Shown here: positions 35,801 through 46,607 of the stretch, one piece after another
Numbering within the stretch: the stretch's first letter is position 1
Layout: each line of letters begins with the position of its first letter
Assembly (NCBI RefSeq): GCF_000003855.2
Contig: NW_003101681.1
Location: forward strand, 1,202,786 to 1,266,785
Reading direction: 5' to 3'
DNA: 64,000 nt
Source of the DNA: Blastomyces gilchristii SLH14081
Taxonomy: Eukaryota; Ascomycota; Eurotiomycetes; Onygenales; Ajellomycetaceae
Notes under the pieces: generated by a model
Seen by the model: only the letters and a program-made list of their open reading frames with translations
What the model was told of the DNA's origin: nothing
The model's database searches: none
Translations under genes and position numbers: made by a program

Positions 35801-36226
35801 CTTCATATAAACCCAACCTCATATTAGCATATAAGTATCAACTTCGAGAGTATTCTGCAATCGCCTTTGTTTACTTACAAGCCACAACCCAGGTTCACTA
35901 TCGCCTTCTGATGTTCTGAAGGTTCTTCGAGAAACCTCCGCACGGAGGTCTCCACAGCACGCATGCGCAGCCAGTAGCCGCGATTAACCAATGGTGACCG
36001 TCTCAAGGGCTTCTTCACAAAATGGCGGAAAAAATGAGGTTCAGGGTAGTAGAGGCGCTCGACGCTGCGTTTAGAAACTGTGCTGGCACTATTGGTCTAA
36101 TTATCCAGTGTAAGCACGGTTTTGCCAGATAATTCAGTTGCAAAAATATGCCAACCACGTAAATGCACGGCTTACCTCCATCACGAGCGTCGCATCCCTC
36201 TCCGCCTTCGTAATTTTTGGTGCCAT
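32837..36226 (-). CDS. PPM2: tRNA wybutosine-synthesising protein 4 (Ppm2/Tyw4)
   Basis: This is the last-step enzyme of wybutosine formation at G37 of tRNA-Phe, methylating and methoxycarbonylating the side chain. Six exons join in frame to 1020 aa: 36226-36176, 36096-35879, 35800-35436, 35376-33698, 33643-33353 and 33295-32837. Order of domains: a leucine-carboxyl-methyltransferase-type domain with the SAM-binding NLGCGFDPLPFQ assembled across an intron; a middle region of kelch/beta-propeller repeats ([48 protein letters not shown]); and a C-terminal JmjC-like domain. That last domain keeps the metal-binding H-x-D (LWLHYD) and the distal His ([12 protein letters not shown]). The intron 33352-33296 is 57 nt, in frame and stop-free, and splits the domain right after H-Y-D. 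It is divergent from ATG18. The other wybutosine enzyme, TRM12, lies 10 kb downstream. Confidence 0.92.
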
Positions 36227-36880
36227 GGTGTCAAAGAGTAGCCCTCCTGGAAGTACCAGCGACTTCTCCCTTCCAATGTTGCTCTCATTTAGATATGTAC
36301 AGCCAGCCCTTTGGGGACGCCCCCGCTGATACGATACCAAGGTATATACCGTTATACCGTATCATGGGGAATTACCCTGTAAGGTTTAGCGTCGAGCCTA
36401 TCATCAGGTCCCAACCCGATTGGACTAAACTAAAATAGGACTAATGTAGATCTAGCGCCTGATGTGGCGATGCCGAGGTTGGTGTCACTGCCGTGTTTGT
36501 CTTGTTTGCTTCACCTCGCTCTAACCTAACCATCGCCAGCTCCTGCTAAACCAACCATCAAACGAACGAGCTAGACAGCCCCCGCCCGCTTCTCTCTCTC
36601 TCACTTCATTCTCTACGCATTTGTTGGCGTCGCTTCCCGCTGCTATTTGCCCTTTCATTGCACCTTGTGGGGTTTTTCGATTCCGAACCGGGTCTGGGTC
36701 TGCCTATGGCATGCGGATGCCGTAGTTCTTCCGACTGTCAACCCAACGGAGGTCAATGACAGTGACAGACATTTTACGAAGAAACATAAATTTCATCGCG
36801 CGGCGTCAGCTTTTGTATGGCCTGGGGGATAACGTGTACATTCTCTTTAGCGCGATAGCAACGCTACCTTGCTCTTCAAC
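36227..36880. promoter_or_regulatory. Divergent promoter region, PPM2 / ATG18
   Basis: This is 654 bp between two outward-facing start codons. A CT-rich run (CCGCTTCTCTCTCTCTCAC, about 36588-36606) lies on the ATG18 side, as in many fungal leaders. No coding content or defined binding site can be supported. Confidence 0.5.
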
Positions 36881-38507
36881 ATGGCGATGAATTTCGTCAC
36901 CTTCAATCAGGACTACAGCTATTTAGCTGTCGGTGTGTAATTCTCTATCGAAGCACTACACTTGACTAAGTTACTCATTTCTGATGGTGCCTGGTTTTGC
37001 ATACCTGCAGGTACCTCGAAAGGTTTCCGCATATTTACCACGGATCCTTTCGCAAAGAGTTACGAAACGAAAGAAGGGAATATCGCGATTATAGAAATGC
37101 TTTTTTCAACCTCCCTTGTCGCCCTCATCCTTTCCCCGCGACGGTTACTAATCACAAACACCAAGGTCGGTAATTGCCGTATTCCTTGCCCTTCCATCTA
37201 TATCATTGTAGGTCATATAAATTCAGATATTAACTAATGGATCAGAGGCAATCTACAATATGCGAGTTGACCTTTCCTACCACTGTCCTTGCTGTCCGTT
37301 TGAACCGGAAACGATTAGTTATTGTGCTGGAAGACCAGATCTACCTATACGATATCCAAACAATGAAACTTTTGTACACAATTGAGACATCGCCAAATCC
37401 GAGCGGTGCGTAATGAATATGACATCCGAATCCCTCTTGCCAGAGTCGGAGTAGAATTGGTCACTAACTATTGGTCCTAGCAATTTGTGCACTCTCCCCT
37501 TCATCGGAAAACTGCTATCTTGCCTATCCTCTTCCGCAAAAGGCTCCTCCCTCTTCCTTCACACCACCTTCGCACGCTCCACCCGGTAGTACCCACATCT
37601 CCCCCACCAGCGGCGAAGTTCTTATTTTCGACACGCTAAAGCTTGAAGCTATTAATGTTGTTGAGGCTCATAAGTCTCCGTTATCGTGCCTCGCAATGAA
37701 TACGGAAGGCACTCTGTTGGCTACAGCTTCCGACAAGGGAACAATTATCCGGGTGTTTTCCGTTCCTGACGCGCAAAAGCTATATCAGTTCCGAAGGGGC
37801 TCGATGCCTTCTCGGATTTTTAGCATGTCGTTCAATATAACATCCACACTTCTCTGCGTTTCTTCAGCAACCGAAACTATTCATATTTTCAAACTCCACC
37901 AGGGTACTTCAGAAGATTTTCCTCCTTCTCCTATCGGCGTTGGTTCCCGGAGCCCAACTAGCCGGCAAAGAGGATTCAGCCAGAGTTCGAGTGCGTTTTC
38001 AGGTGGGGACGATTCACCTACGGATCATGATCCTAGCGACATCACCGCTCGAAAGCATAATGGTACATTTATGGGCATGATACGTCGGACATCACAAAGC
38101 GTAGGCAATTCGTTCGCGGCGACTGTTGGTGGTTATTTGCCAAAGGGGGTGACGGAGATGTGGGAACCGGCACGGGATTTTGCGTGGATTAAACTTCCCA
38201 AGACAGCAGGGCAAGGTGCCCCGGGTTCGAACGCTGGTCCCGTGCGAAGCGTAGTGGCGATGAGCAGCAATACGCCCCAGGTTATGGTTGTTACTAGTGA
38301 TGGTAATTTTTATGTGTACAACGTTGATTTGTCGAAAGGTGGAGAGGGTACGCTGACCAAACAGTACTCGTAAGTTTTCTTCTCGGTTCAGTATAGAGAC
38401 GTTAGGGGGGTTAAGCATCAACTAACAACTGCGTGCTCTTCTTTTCGCTGTGCAGGGTACTCGACTCCAGCGACAAACTCAGTTCCGCTGGAATGGATTA
38501 TTTTTAA
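36881..38507 (+). CDS. ATG18: Autophagy-related protein 18 (PROPPIN)
   Basis: This is a seven-bladed beta-propeller that binds PI3P and PI(3,5)P2 on the pre-autophagosomal and vacuolar membranes and works with Atg2. Five exons, 36881-36932, 37011-37165, 37246-37405, 37481-38369 and 38456-38507, give 435 aa, the usual Atg18 size. The N-terminus [22 protein letters not shown] is the PROPPIN opening strand. The phosphoinositide-binding FRRG motif is encoded at 37789-37800, inside [17 protein letters not shown]. The Ser-rich loop after it ([20 protein letters not shown]) corresponds to the long membrane-inserting loop. The last exon encodes only the final 17 residues. All five introns/exons use canonical signals. 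Confidence 0.95.
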
Positions 38508-41500
38508 CAACATGAAGTCTTTTGCTCTGGCATATTTGAGTACTTTCTCAAACACGGTGTACCTTGACACCAACTTAGTATGAGAAGGACTTATTAAGAC
38601 AAACAAGACAAACAAGACAAACATAACACATACCATACCTTTCCATCCTAGACGCCGTGGTGATACAAGGTGTCCGAAGAAAGTGGTGAAATATGCTAGA
38701 GCAAAAGACTTCATGATGCTCAAAACAATCCATATTACCTATATCTATATGACTCTTATGAATTATTAGCGTGTATACGTGGACTGGTTTCGCCATGCAC
38801 GATTAACCTTGCAGTTTCACAGCCGGATACGCCACCAGGTGACCAGTGAGAGCTTGAGGAGTTTGCTTTTCATCCATCAGCAGTTCGGGCATATCTGACA
38901 AGATATATAAATGTTGAACTGAGGGAGCTTAGGGATTCAGAACAGGCAGCGTACAAGCTGGAGTTTATCAATGTTGGTTCATGTATCTGTCTTGGCTCTG
39001 TTTCAACTATTTACCCAAAGCTCTGCATTTTATTTTATTTTATTTATTTTTTTAATCTTCATTTTTTAATTTCCTTTAGCCCTGTCTACATCTTTGATAC
39101 CGGGGGTTTTGCTTTGTGTCTTTTCCTCTCCCATTCCCAATGCCATCATGCTCCCATCCCTCCGCCACCTCCGTTTGTCTTGTCTATTTCTGCTTCTCTA
39201 CACATTATTCCAGTCAGGTCTACTCTTTTTTTTTTTTTTTTTTTTTTTCCAAGGATCAAAATTGGGCGAAGAGATAGCATATATTATCAGAACATCTCCA
39301 TCTCTTACCGTCTGTATATATCCTTCATATATTTACAGTACCATAAAGATATCAGTAATGGCCCGGGTATGCCATCCTAATATATATCATTAGCCTCTCC
39401 CTGTCGTTCATCAGTCGTCTCTTTTTACTTTCCCCCTCCGTCAGCATGACATGGGCTTCTCATGGATCTTGATAGGAGAAACAATACCTTTGTTGTCACT
39501 GTGTATGACACCGTAGATTGTAACCTCCTTTTTGATTTCACTCGGATTTGTAGAATTGTTCGGAGTAAGGATTGAAAACGCAAAACAAAACAACGTTCGT
39601 GCGAGAGAGAAGAGAAACAAGAGAGCAACTCGGATAGGATTGTCGATCATAGCCCAAAGGAGGACTGGCGCAGTGCTGCTTGAAAACTTTGAATGGGCCT
39701 TGGCATTCGGCTTTTTATCAAGCAGGAACATCGCATCATCTATCATCTTTGCACCTCGCCCAGCAGCGGGAAGTTTGGCTTTGTGGATTCCATGCGTCGT
39801 CAGGGGTCTCCCTGTTCTTCAAGGTATGTACGGAGTACAAACCGTCCATGTATGCTAAGCGTCTTCATGAGTGCTTTTCACACCGACTGGGAGTTGTAGC
39901 TGACCATATGACAGTTTCCCCACCTTCACGTTTGTCTGTACTAGGTTCGATGCGACCCCTCTTCCTGCCTCTATCATCCTTGAATCATGTGGAGCAGAAA
40001 CACATGTTCGGGAAGCTGCCATATGGCACGGTGTAGGAGCTGGATTGGGAGGAGTTGGAGGGGGCTGCTAAATATAAAGCTCAGGGCCAAGTTTATTGGC
40101 TCCCGAGTAATTGATTGTGCAACCGACGACGGTGAACGCCGAAACATGACTCGATTCAAGACCGCTCCTAGGGCCGATAAGTGTTTGTATGTCAGCGTTG
40201 TAAGCTAAGGTCGGCTCTTGTCTTAGACCAGCGCCCTTGGGTTTCGGTCTCGGAGAGTGCAGAATGTAGAGGAAGACTATCATTGATGATACCACATCAA
40301 CAACTCGATTCATGAGCTTAATCTCTACATCTCTACTAGTGCAACCCTTCTTTTTTTTTCTTTTTTAAACGAAAGGCTGTGTTTATATCCAGCCTTTTTA
40401 TGCGAAAACTGTCGACTCCAGCGCAGCTCCACCAATCGTGACACACCCTACATGTCTTTTTGACATACATAAAGCACAGTTTAATTCGGCGGACGTCCAA
40501 GCTGCACCCTTGAAGAAAGCTCCATTGGAAGGAGAGATGGAATTTCTTTCCGGGCTGGGACCAGCCTGTTAAACTGAAAATACCTAGCTAGGTGACCGGC
40601 TCGCAAACGCATCAGCCAGGACGTCATTTATGTGAACACTGACAGCAACAACCCAGAACGCAGAGAGTGCCAGGCGGAGAACTTATATGACGATGCGTAT
40701 TTACGCGGCGGAAGAAGGGGGAATTTATTGCTCCTCAGGAGGCGATTGTGGTTGCGATCTCTGTGATGACCAGTTTGATCTGCAATGGTAATCAAACCGC
40801 CCTACCCCGATTTTTTCTTTCTATGCGTATTAGAATATTTTATTATTTTCAGCCTCATCATCAGGACCAGCCCCTCGGGCTATTACAATCTCTCTGGTTG
40901 CCCCCACTCGATTATCTTGCCGGAGTTAGTGGCGCAGCAAGGCGTCCTTGAAGCGGTTGCACACCACACGGGCCATAATATTCATTTCAGCTGACCGCTC
41001 ATGAGCAGCCTGCCGGCGACCTGAATAAAATGTATGTATGTAATGTACATTACGGAATCTCTTGGCGTGCCTTGCAGACCGGCAGTTACCCCATCTCCAA
41101 AATTAGCCGGCGATCCGTTGCAGTAGGGCCCTCCCAACCGCTTGGAACGTTTGGTCATGTTTCACTCCATCTCTAAAGAACACCTGAGCCCAAAGAGACA
41201 CTAAATTCAGAAACCAAGGAACGGACATTGCATTTCACAGGGATGCTGCTTATTTCTATACGACATAAATTAACGGGGTGTATGATGCTCTATTGCATAG
41301 CAGTCCTATTCGTGCACATGTATCCAATCAAAGCGCAAAGAGGTGTTATCAAAACACGCTTTTGAACTAAATGTCAACCATATGTGCAGGAAAGGGCATC
41401 GGGCATCGCGGATTTGGTTGAGAGGAGGTAAGAGAGAGGCCAATAATCACTTTGAGGAACCGGACGCTATGGCAAATCGTAGCGAGAAAATGAAAAGGAA

Positions 41501-41539
41501 AACCTGGCGGGAAGACTTTTAGAGAAAATAGGGGGCAAT
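38508..41539. other. 3.0-kb gene-poor region
   Basis: No gene can be supported. A 9-bp unit (AAGACAAAC) is repeated three times at 38596-38622, and a 23-nt T run lies at 39226-39248. Between 39441 and 39860 open frames of about 100 codons exist on both strands (39746-39441 minus, hydrophobic; 39532-39858 plus), overlapping each other. Neither shows a known domain, so at most one could be a small orphan gene. A GTACGGAGTACA word sits at 39828-39839. The last 500 bp are probably the 3' flank of the regulator gene. Confidence 0.45.
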
Positions 41540-43017
41540 TCACATGGCAACAGGGAATGCAAGCGACAATTCTGAAAGTGAGCAACATGCTTGCTCCTCA
41601 ATAGCATCATTCGTCGTCAAAGGGGCCAAGCCAACCTGCTGTCGGGTCCATGACATCCCCTCACGCCCTTCTGGAATCTGAGAAATAGAAGAATGTTCCA
41701 AAAGCCCCGAGACCTCTTCGATGAGCTCTCTCCCAGCCAGCCCCACCCACCATGACATGTAGTCCTTGCTAGCTCTATCCATTAGGACACCCAGATACAT
41801 AAGCATGAATAAAGCCATTGGCTCCCGTTTCTTGATTGCCGTTAAAAATTCCCGGCCACCTATGCCGATCATTGACAAAAAGTACCCCTTGACGCGCCCG
41901 CAGGCGTCTTCCCTGAAGGAATATTTAAGCTGGGCGAGGGTAAGCAAATATTCCTCGCTAGCCAGCGATGTTTCATCCCCGGCGTAAATGGCCATGGGGC
42001 TTGAGGCGGGAACGCGGATCTGGCGGGCGACGGTGGAGAGTTTCTCCAATGCAGCGATGGTGTCTGAGTCCAGGATATCCAGAGATAATGGCATGTACTT
42101 GAGTATGTCGCGGGACGAGCATGGGGCGTCTGTTAACCACTTAATGTTAAACATTGCGATGCTGAAGGCGCCAAGCATCAGGTTGAAGAAGATCTCTACA
42201 CGCTCTAGGATGGTCTGGTGCCTGTTTGGCAGGACGAATTGCATGATGGCTGACAGCGCTGCGAGGTGATAGAGCAAGTGGAGATTGTCCTGGTTGATAT
42301 TTTCGAGCTGGGAGCGGAAGCCGGCGCTGGCTTTGTTGCTGTACTCCAGGGCTGCGCAGAGGTAGGTGGCAGACTCAGATTCGTTGGAGGATAGAGCAAG
42401 GTCAACTGCGGCTGCGGCGAGAAGGCTATTCATGACGTAACCTTCTTTCAAGGCTGCGCGGGGGAGTATTATTTGCATGTATGGTTCATCTGCGGGGATG
42501 CTGTATAATCCCATCCAGGTCCTCGTTGTCCATCTATGCAAGAGCTCCAGTTCCAACAATCTGTTAGATTCAATTGTACTGGAAAAAGTCACAGGGGAGG
42601 AAGACGGGTGGATGGCCAGTGAGGAGTTTGAGGCCGTCCTCGAAGACAGTCCTGACGGTAAGTCTGACCTTTCCTCAGGAGACTGTTGCCGGGAATTGCT
42701 TGAATCGTTTTTGGAGAGCGTTGCTAGCGCAATTGTTGTCCTCTTCTTTCTGGTGACTTTTGGCTTAGTCGCGGGCAACTGATACACGCAGTCACTCTTC
42801 CGCACAACACAGTTCGCGCAAGGAGGCCCTTGCTCATCACACTGTTCAGACCATACGTGATTAGCTATTCTTTATACAAACTCCGTAAGATTGCACTATA
42901 TAAATAGCAGGGAAGTAGTCTCGATGCGAAGGCAATAATCATACAAACCTTTACATGCCTCTTCTTGCAATTCAGGCACCCTCTGCGCGACTTGTTGTGA
43001 GATACTCTTCTCTGCAT
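41540..43017 (-). CDS. Zn(II)2Cys6 transcription factor
   Basis: This is a fungal nuclear regulator. Two exons, 43017-42949 and 42841-41540, encode 456 aa. The binuclear zinc cluster is complete only after splicing. Exon 1 supplies GCLNCKKRHVK and exon 2 starts CDEQGPPCANCVVRKSDC, giving six cysteines with C-x2-C-x6-C-x5-C-x2-C-x6-C spacing. Basic residues follow (KPKVTRKKR), then Ser-rich linker. From about residue 110 the protein is a helical regulatory domain (LLHRWTTRTWMGLYSIP, LLYHLAALSAIMQFVLP). The zinc-cluster style and short regulatory domain recall Upc2-like sterol regulators, but that is a weak resemblance. It is transcribed away from the MFS transporter gene, which makes that gene a plausible target. 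Confidence 0.88.
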
Positions 43018-44430
43018 GGTAACTTGCGGGGACTAACTAGTTTCAGGCGTATTTCGTGGATAAGAAATTATTGATACGGCACCACCCTGCGCCGGTAGAA
43101 ACGAAGCTCTCCGGCATTTATACTGAAGAAACGTAGAGTTCTTCAAGAGCGCCTCTTCGCCACAGGCAGGGGGGATGTTACAGGGCTGGGTTTAGCTCAG
43201 AAGCCAAGAACCAGCGGTGGTGAAAACCACCCGTCCTCCAAGCTAAGAATCAAGCATAAATGGCGTCGGCGGCTGTTGGCATTTATTCAGCCTCAACCCA
43301 ACCCAGCGCAAAGGCAGGGCAGATTTGAGCCGGTGTACCCGCCGAACGCAATTCAACTGGATAACCCTTCGGCGTTCTTGTCAAATGGTTCAGGATCAGC
43401 CCCCAAGTGAAGAGATGCAACAATGTTAATATGCATGCATGCAATGAAACAACAGCCACATCAAATGTTGACTACAGAGTGGATGGTACAGATGATATCA
43501 ACACGTACATAAGGATATATCATTGTTACATATACAGAGTAGACTAGAACTAGAACTAGACGATTGCCATGAAGTCTAAATTTCCTCATTGGGTAATAAT
43601 GTAGAGTTAGCGACGGAGGACTCTGCGCCGGGGTTATTTGCCCTGATGACCAAGCGTACTTAGTCATTCCGCTTTCAATGCGGCAAATTAGGGTTTGTCC
43701 AAATCAGAAATAGCGTCGACGGGCCAGGCCTATAACTACGAAATACGCCACATATCCCACAGCATTCAGACTCGGGCGGGCAATGTCTGTAGAATGTGAT
43801 AGGTTGAATCCGGCCCGAGAGCCGGTTGGGATCCCCAGACGATATGGTGCTCTACCGCACTTTCAACACAGCATGGCATTTCCGAGACATTTGCATCCGT
43901 CGCATGGAGTTTGATGCCTGGAAAGAACTTATTGATACCATTAACTCTGCTCAACAGGCTATGTGCCAGACAATTGGTGCTTATCCTGGAGGCTTATTGG
44001 TGCTGGAAAAAGATGCTACATAACAAAAATGTGGTTCCCGATGTCACAATGTGGAGCTTTCTGTGCCGGAAGGCGAAGAGCTAAAAGCTACGACCTCCCT
44101 CCCCACATTGGCTGCGGTGTGGTTTGGTGGACCTTGGTTAACTAACAGGTTGGCAGGATGATTAATAATGGCTATGACTAGCTTGACGTTGAGGTCATGT
44201 CATGTACAGTACAGTACAGAGGTTAAACGAGTTTTTATATATAAGGAATCTCTCCGCGTTCTGCTCTACGCTCAATTGCTTGAGCCAAGGGTAACTAGTC
44301 TTCGGCTTTTGCTCTGCTCTTTCCCCCTTTTATACTATCTTTTCAGGGAATTCCTTCCTGGGTATACAGTCGCGGGATTGCATCTGGAATGACCTTACGG
44401 TTCGCTGAGCGCTCCAATGGAAGCTCAACC
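43018..44430. promoter_or_regulatory. 1.4-kb divergent region, regulator / MFS transporter
   Basis: This region separates the regulator and transporter start codons and has no coding frame of its own. It contains a CCG-N10-CGG arrangement at 43810-43825 (CCGGC-CCGAGA-GCCGG), a possible site for a zinc-cluster dimer. It also has a short repeat CTAGAACTAGAACTAGA near 43543 and an ACAGTACAGTACAG run near 44206. Function is untested inference. Confidence 0.4.
43810..43825. promoter_or_regulatory. CCG-N10-CGG inverted repeat
   Basis: This is a perfect 5-bp inverted repeat with a 6-bp spacer, CCGGC-CCGAGA-GCCGG. Zn2Cys6 dimers bind paired CGG/CCG triplets, and this is a well-formed everted pair in the space between the regulator and the transporter. 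One such site can occur by chance. Confidence 0.35.
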
Positions 44431-45992
44431 ATGGCGATGGAGCTGGAGACCGTTGAATTACCTTGCGCGGCTGCGGATACAAAGTGCAACAGTGCATCAC
44501 ATATTTCAGCGCATAATACATTCGAAAGCACAACTCCTTCAATAACGACCAGCTCCGCCGAGCGTTGGAACTATCCAAAGCGCAACTTTTTCCGTTTCAT
44601 AGCGACCAATTACAGCTTTGTCATATTGGGAATCAATGATGCAGCCTACGGTGTAAGTAATAAGACTATATACGAAACCATATATGACATCGTGAGAAAA
44701 GAAGCTAAATTTTAAACCAAAAACAGGCCCTTATACCATATGTAAGATTGTGAACCATAATGCACTAGTGCAGCCGGTAAAAGGAAACCAGACTTACCCC
44801 CTATTTTTTCCTCTAGCTGGAAACTTATTACGACGTTTCCTACACGGTCATATCGCTGGTCTTTTTATCCCCTCTGGCGGGATACATCACATCGGCCATA
44901 CTGAACAATATGTTGCACATGCGATTTGGGCAGCGCGGCCCTGCTCTCCTGGGGCCTGCCACCCACGTCATTGCCTATGTCATCGTCTGCCTTCACCCTC
45001 CATATCCGGTCCTGGTCATTGCCTTTATCATTGCCGGCTTCGCAAACGGCCTAGCAGACGCTGCATGGAACGCATGGGTGGGCGGAATGGCAAATGCCAA
45101 CGAACTTCTAGGACTGTTGCACGGATCATATGGCCTAGGAGCACTACTAGCTCCGACAATTGCTACGTCTCTTATCACAAAGGCAGGCTGGCAGTGGTAT
45201 GAGTTCTATTACCTTGTCGCTGGGAGCGCCTTCTTGGAACTGGTTTTTCTAGGGGCTTCGTTCTGGAATGCGACAGCGGCGCAGTACCGCGAGACACACC
45301 AGCGTAACGATAACGTGAGCCACAGCGCCATGATACCCTCTGATGAAGAACAACAGCAGCACGTCAGCAAACGAGATATTATCCTCAGCAAGATCTTCGG
45401 CAACAGCCGCACAGCCGAAGCTGCAAAGAACAAAATAACTTGGATATGTGCATTCTTCCTGATCGCGTACGTTGGAATTGAGGTTGCTCTAGGCGGATGG
45501 ATCGTCACCTTTATGATCCGCGTTCGCCACGCCTCAAATTTTGCTTCCGGCATGGCGTCGACGGGATTCTGGGCTGGTATCACTGTTGGCCGTGTGGTTC
45601 TAGGCTTCGTAACCCCCAGACTATTTAAAAGTGAAAAGCATGCCGTGACGGTATATCTGGGAGCCACTGTGGTTCTCGAGCTGCTCTTTTGGCTCATCCC
45701 CCAATTCGTCGTTTCTGCAGTCATGGCCGCTTTTCTTGGGTTCTTTCTAGGCCCCTTGTTCCCGGCAGCGGTTATAGCTGCGACAAAGTTGCTCCCGAAA
45801 CATTTACATGTCAGTGCTATCGGATTCGCTGCCGCTCTCGGTGCATCTGGCGCTACAATCTTGCCCTTCGCGGTCGGTGCCATTGCTCAGGTCAAAGGGG
45901 TGCAAGTCCTGCAGCCGATTGTGCTAGCCATGCTTGTTGTTGATGCTGGAATTTGGCTGTGCCTACCCAGCTTATCAAAGAAAAATCAGTGA
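44431..45992 (+). CDS. MFS transporter with a 15-nt micro-exon
   Basis: This is a multi-pass membrane permease of the major facilitator superfamily, close in style to fucose-permease/Bsc6-type fungal members. The substrate is unknown. Three exons are inferred: 44431-44652, 44727-44741 and 44817-45992 (470 aa). The 15-nt middle exon encodes A-L-I-P-Y and restores NDAAYGALIPYLETYYDVSY, the conserved first loop of the family. Both sides have GT and AG signals. The rest shows about eleven hydrophobic spans, with GFANGLADAAWNAWVGGMAN and HGSYGLGALLAPTIATSL as recognisable family stretches and a central acidic loop (PSDEEQQQHVSKRD). I prefer the start at 44431 (CAACCATGG) to the in-frame ATG at 44389, which has a poorer context and would add 14 residues. 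Confidence 0.88.
44727..44741 (+). other. 15-nt micro-exon of the MFS gene
   Basis: The sequence AAACAG-GCCCTTATACCATAT-GTAAGA holds a 15-base exon with canonical borders, encoding A-L-I-P-Y. It joins exon 1 (ending TACGGT) to exon 3 (starting CTGGAAACT) in phase. Confidence 0.85.
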
Positions 45993-46607
45993 ATTCATTT
46001 TGATCGCAAGCTTTCATATAATCACGGTTAGGGTTCAACATAAGCCATTGAGCTTTACATCCGAGATTTCCCTCTTTTCTCTCATGTTACCTGTTCTGTT
46101 ATCTTTTGGTTTTCACTTTTTAAAAATGGGTGATGGGATTGATGACAGGAATACGATAATGAAACTCGGAAGGAAACCTGCGAAAATTGATTCTCAATAA
46201 TGGAAAATATACTAACTAATGCTTTGTGATTTGGCCGTCTCCTATTTTTGCTGGCTTTTGTTGATTTTCACAATTTTGGGGTTTGTGCGTATAAATGCAA
46301 CGGATACATAACAAATTTTGGATGATGAAATCTAAGAGTCTCTATTCACATATTTTTATTCTCCTTTTGATTTTTATGATTTTTGTTTTGAAATGGGGCC
46401 TACATACCATAGATATCTTGCCCTCATGTGTTTGTCCCCCTGACAGGCGATAAATATTTCATTGAGATATTCTTGGCGCAGAACATATATTTTTCCTCCT
46501 TGATAAAGTTCGATGGAAACCAAACTTCGCCGTACGAGTGTAATTTTTGAGAAACATAACATTTTACTCGTTTTCGTTATCTCCCGTTTGTTAGTATAAA
46601 TTTTCCG
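45993..46607. other. Spacer between MFS gene and TRM12
   Basis: This is AT-rich DNA with T runs, probably the MFS 3' region followed by the TRM12 promoter. The open frame 46374-46775 on the minus strand overlaps the TRM12 start and shows no known domain. Confidence 0.5.

Noticed and set aside
39226..39248. Poly(T) run as a retrotransposon tail
   Set aside because: A 23-nt T run alone, without target duplication or coding remnants, is an ordinary homopolymer.
45209..45883. 224-codon frame antisense to the MFS transporter
   Set aside because: Its Thr/Ala/Pro/Lys bias is the mirror of hydrophobic transporter codons; the sense strand is clearly coding.
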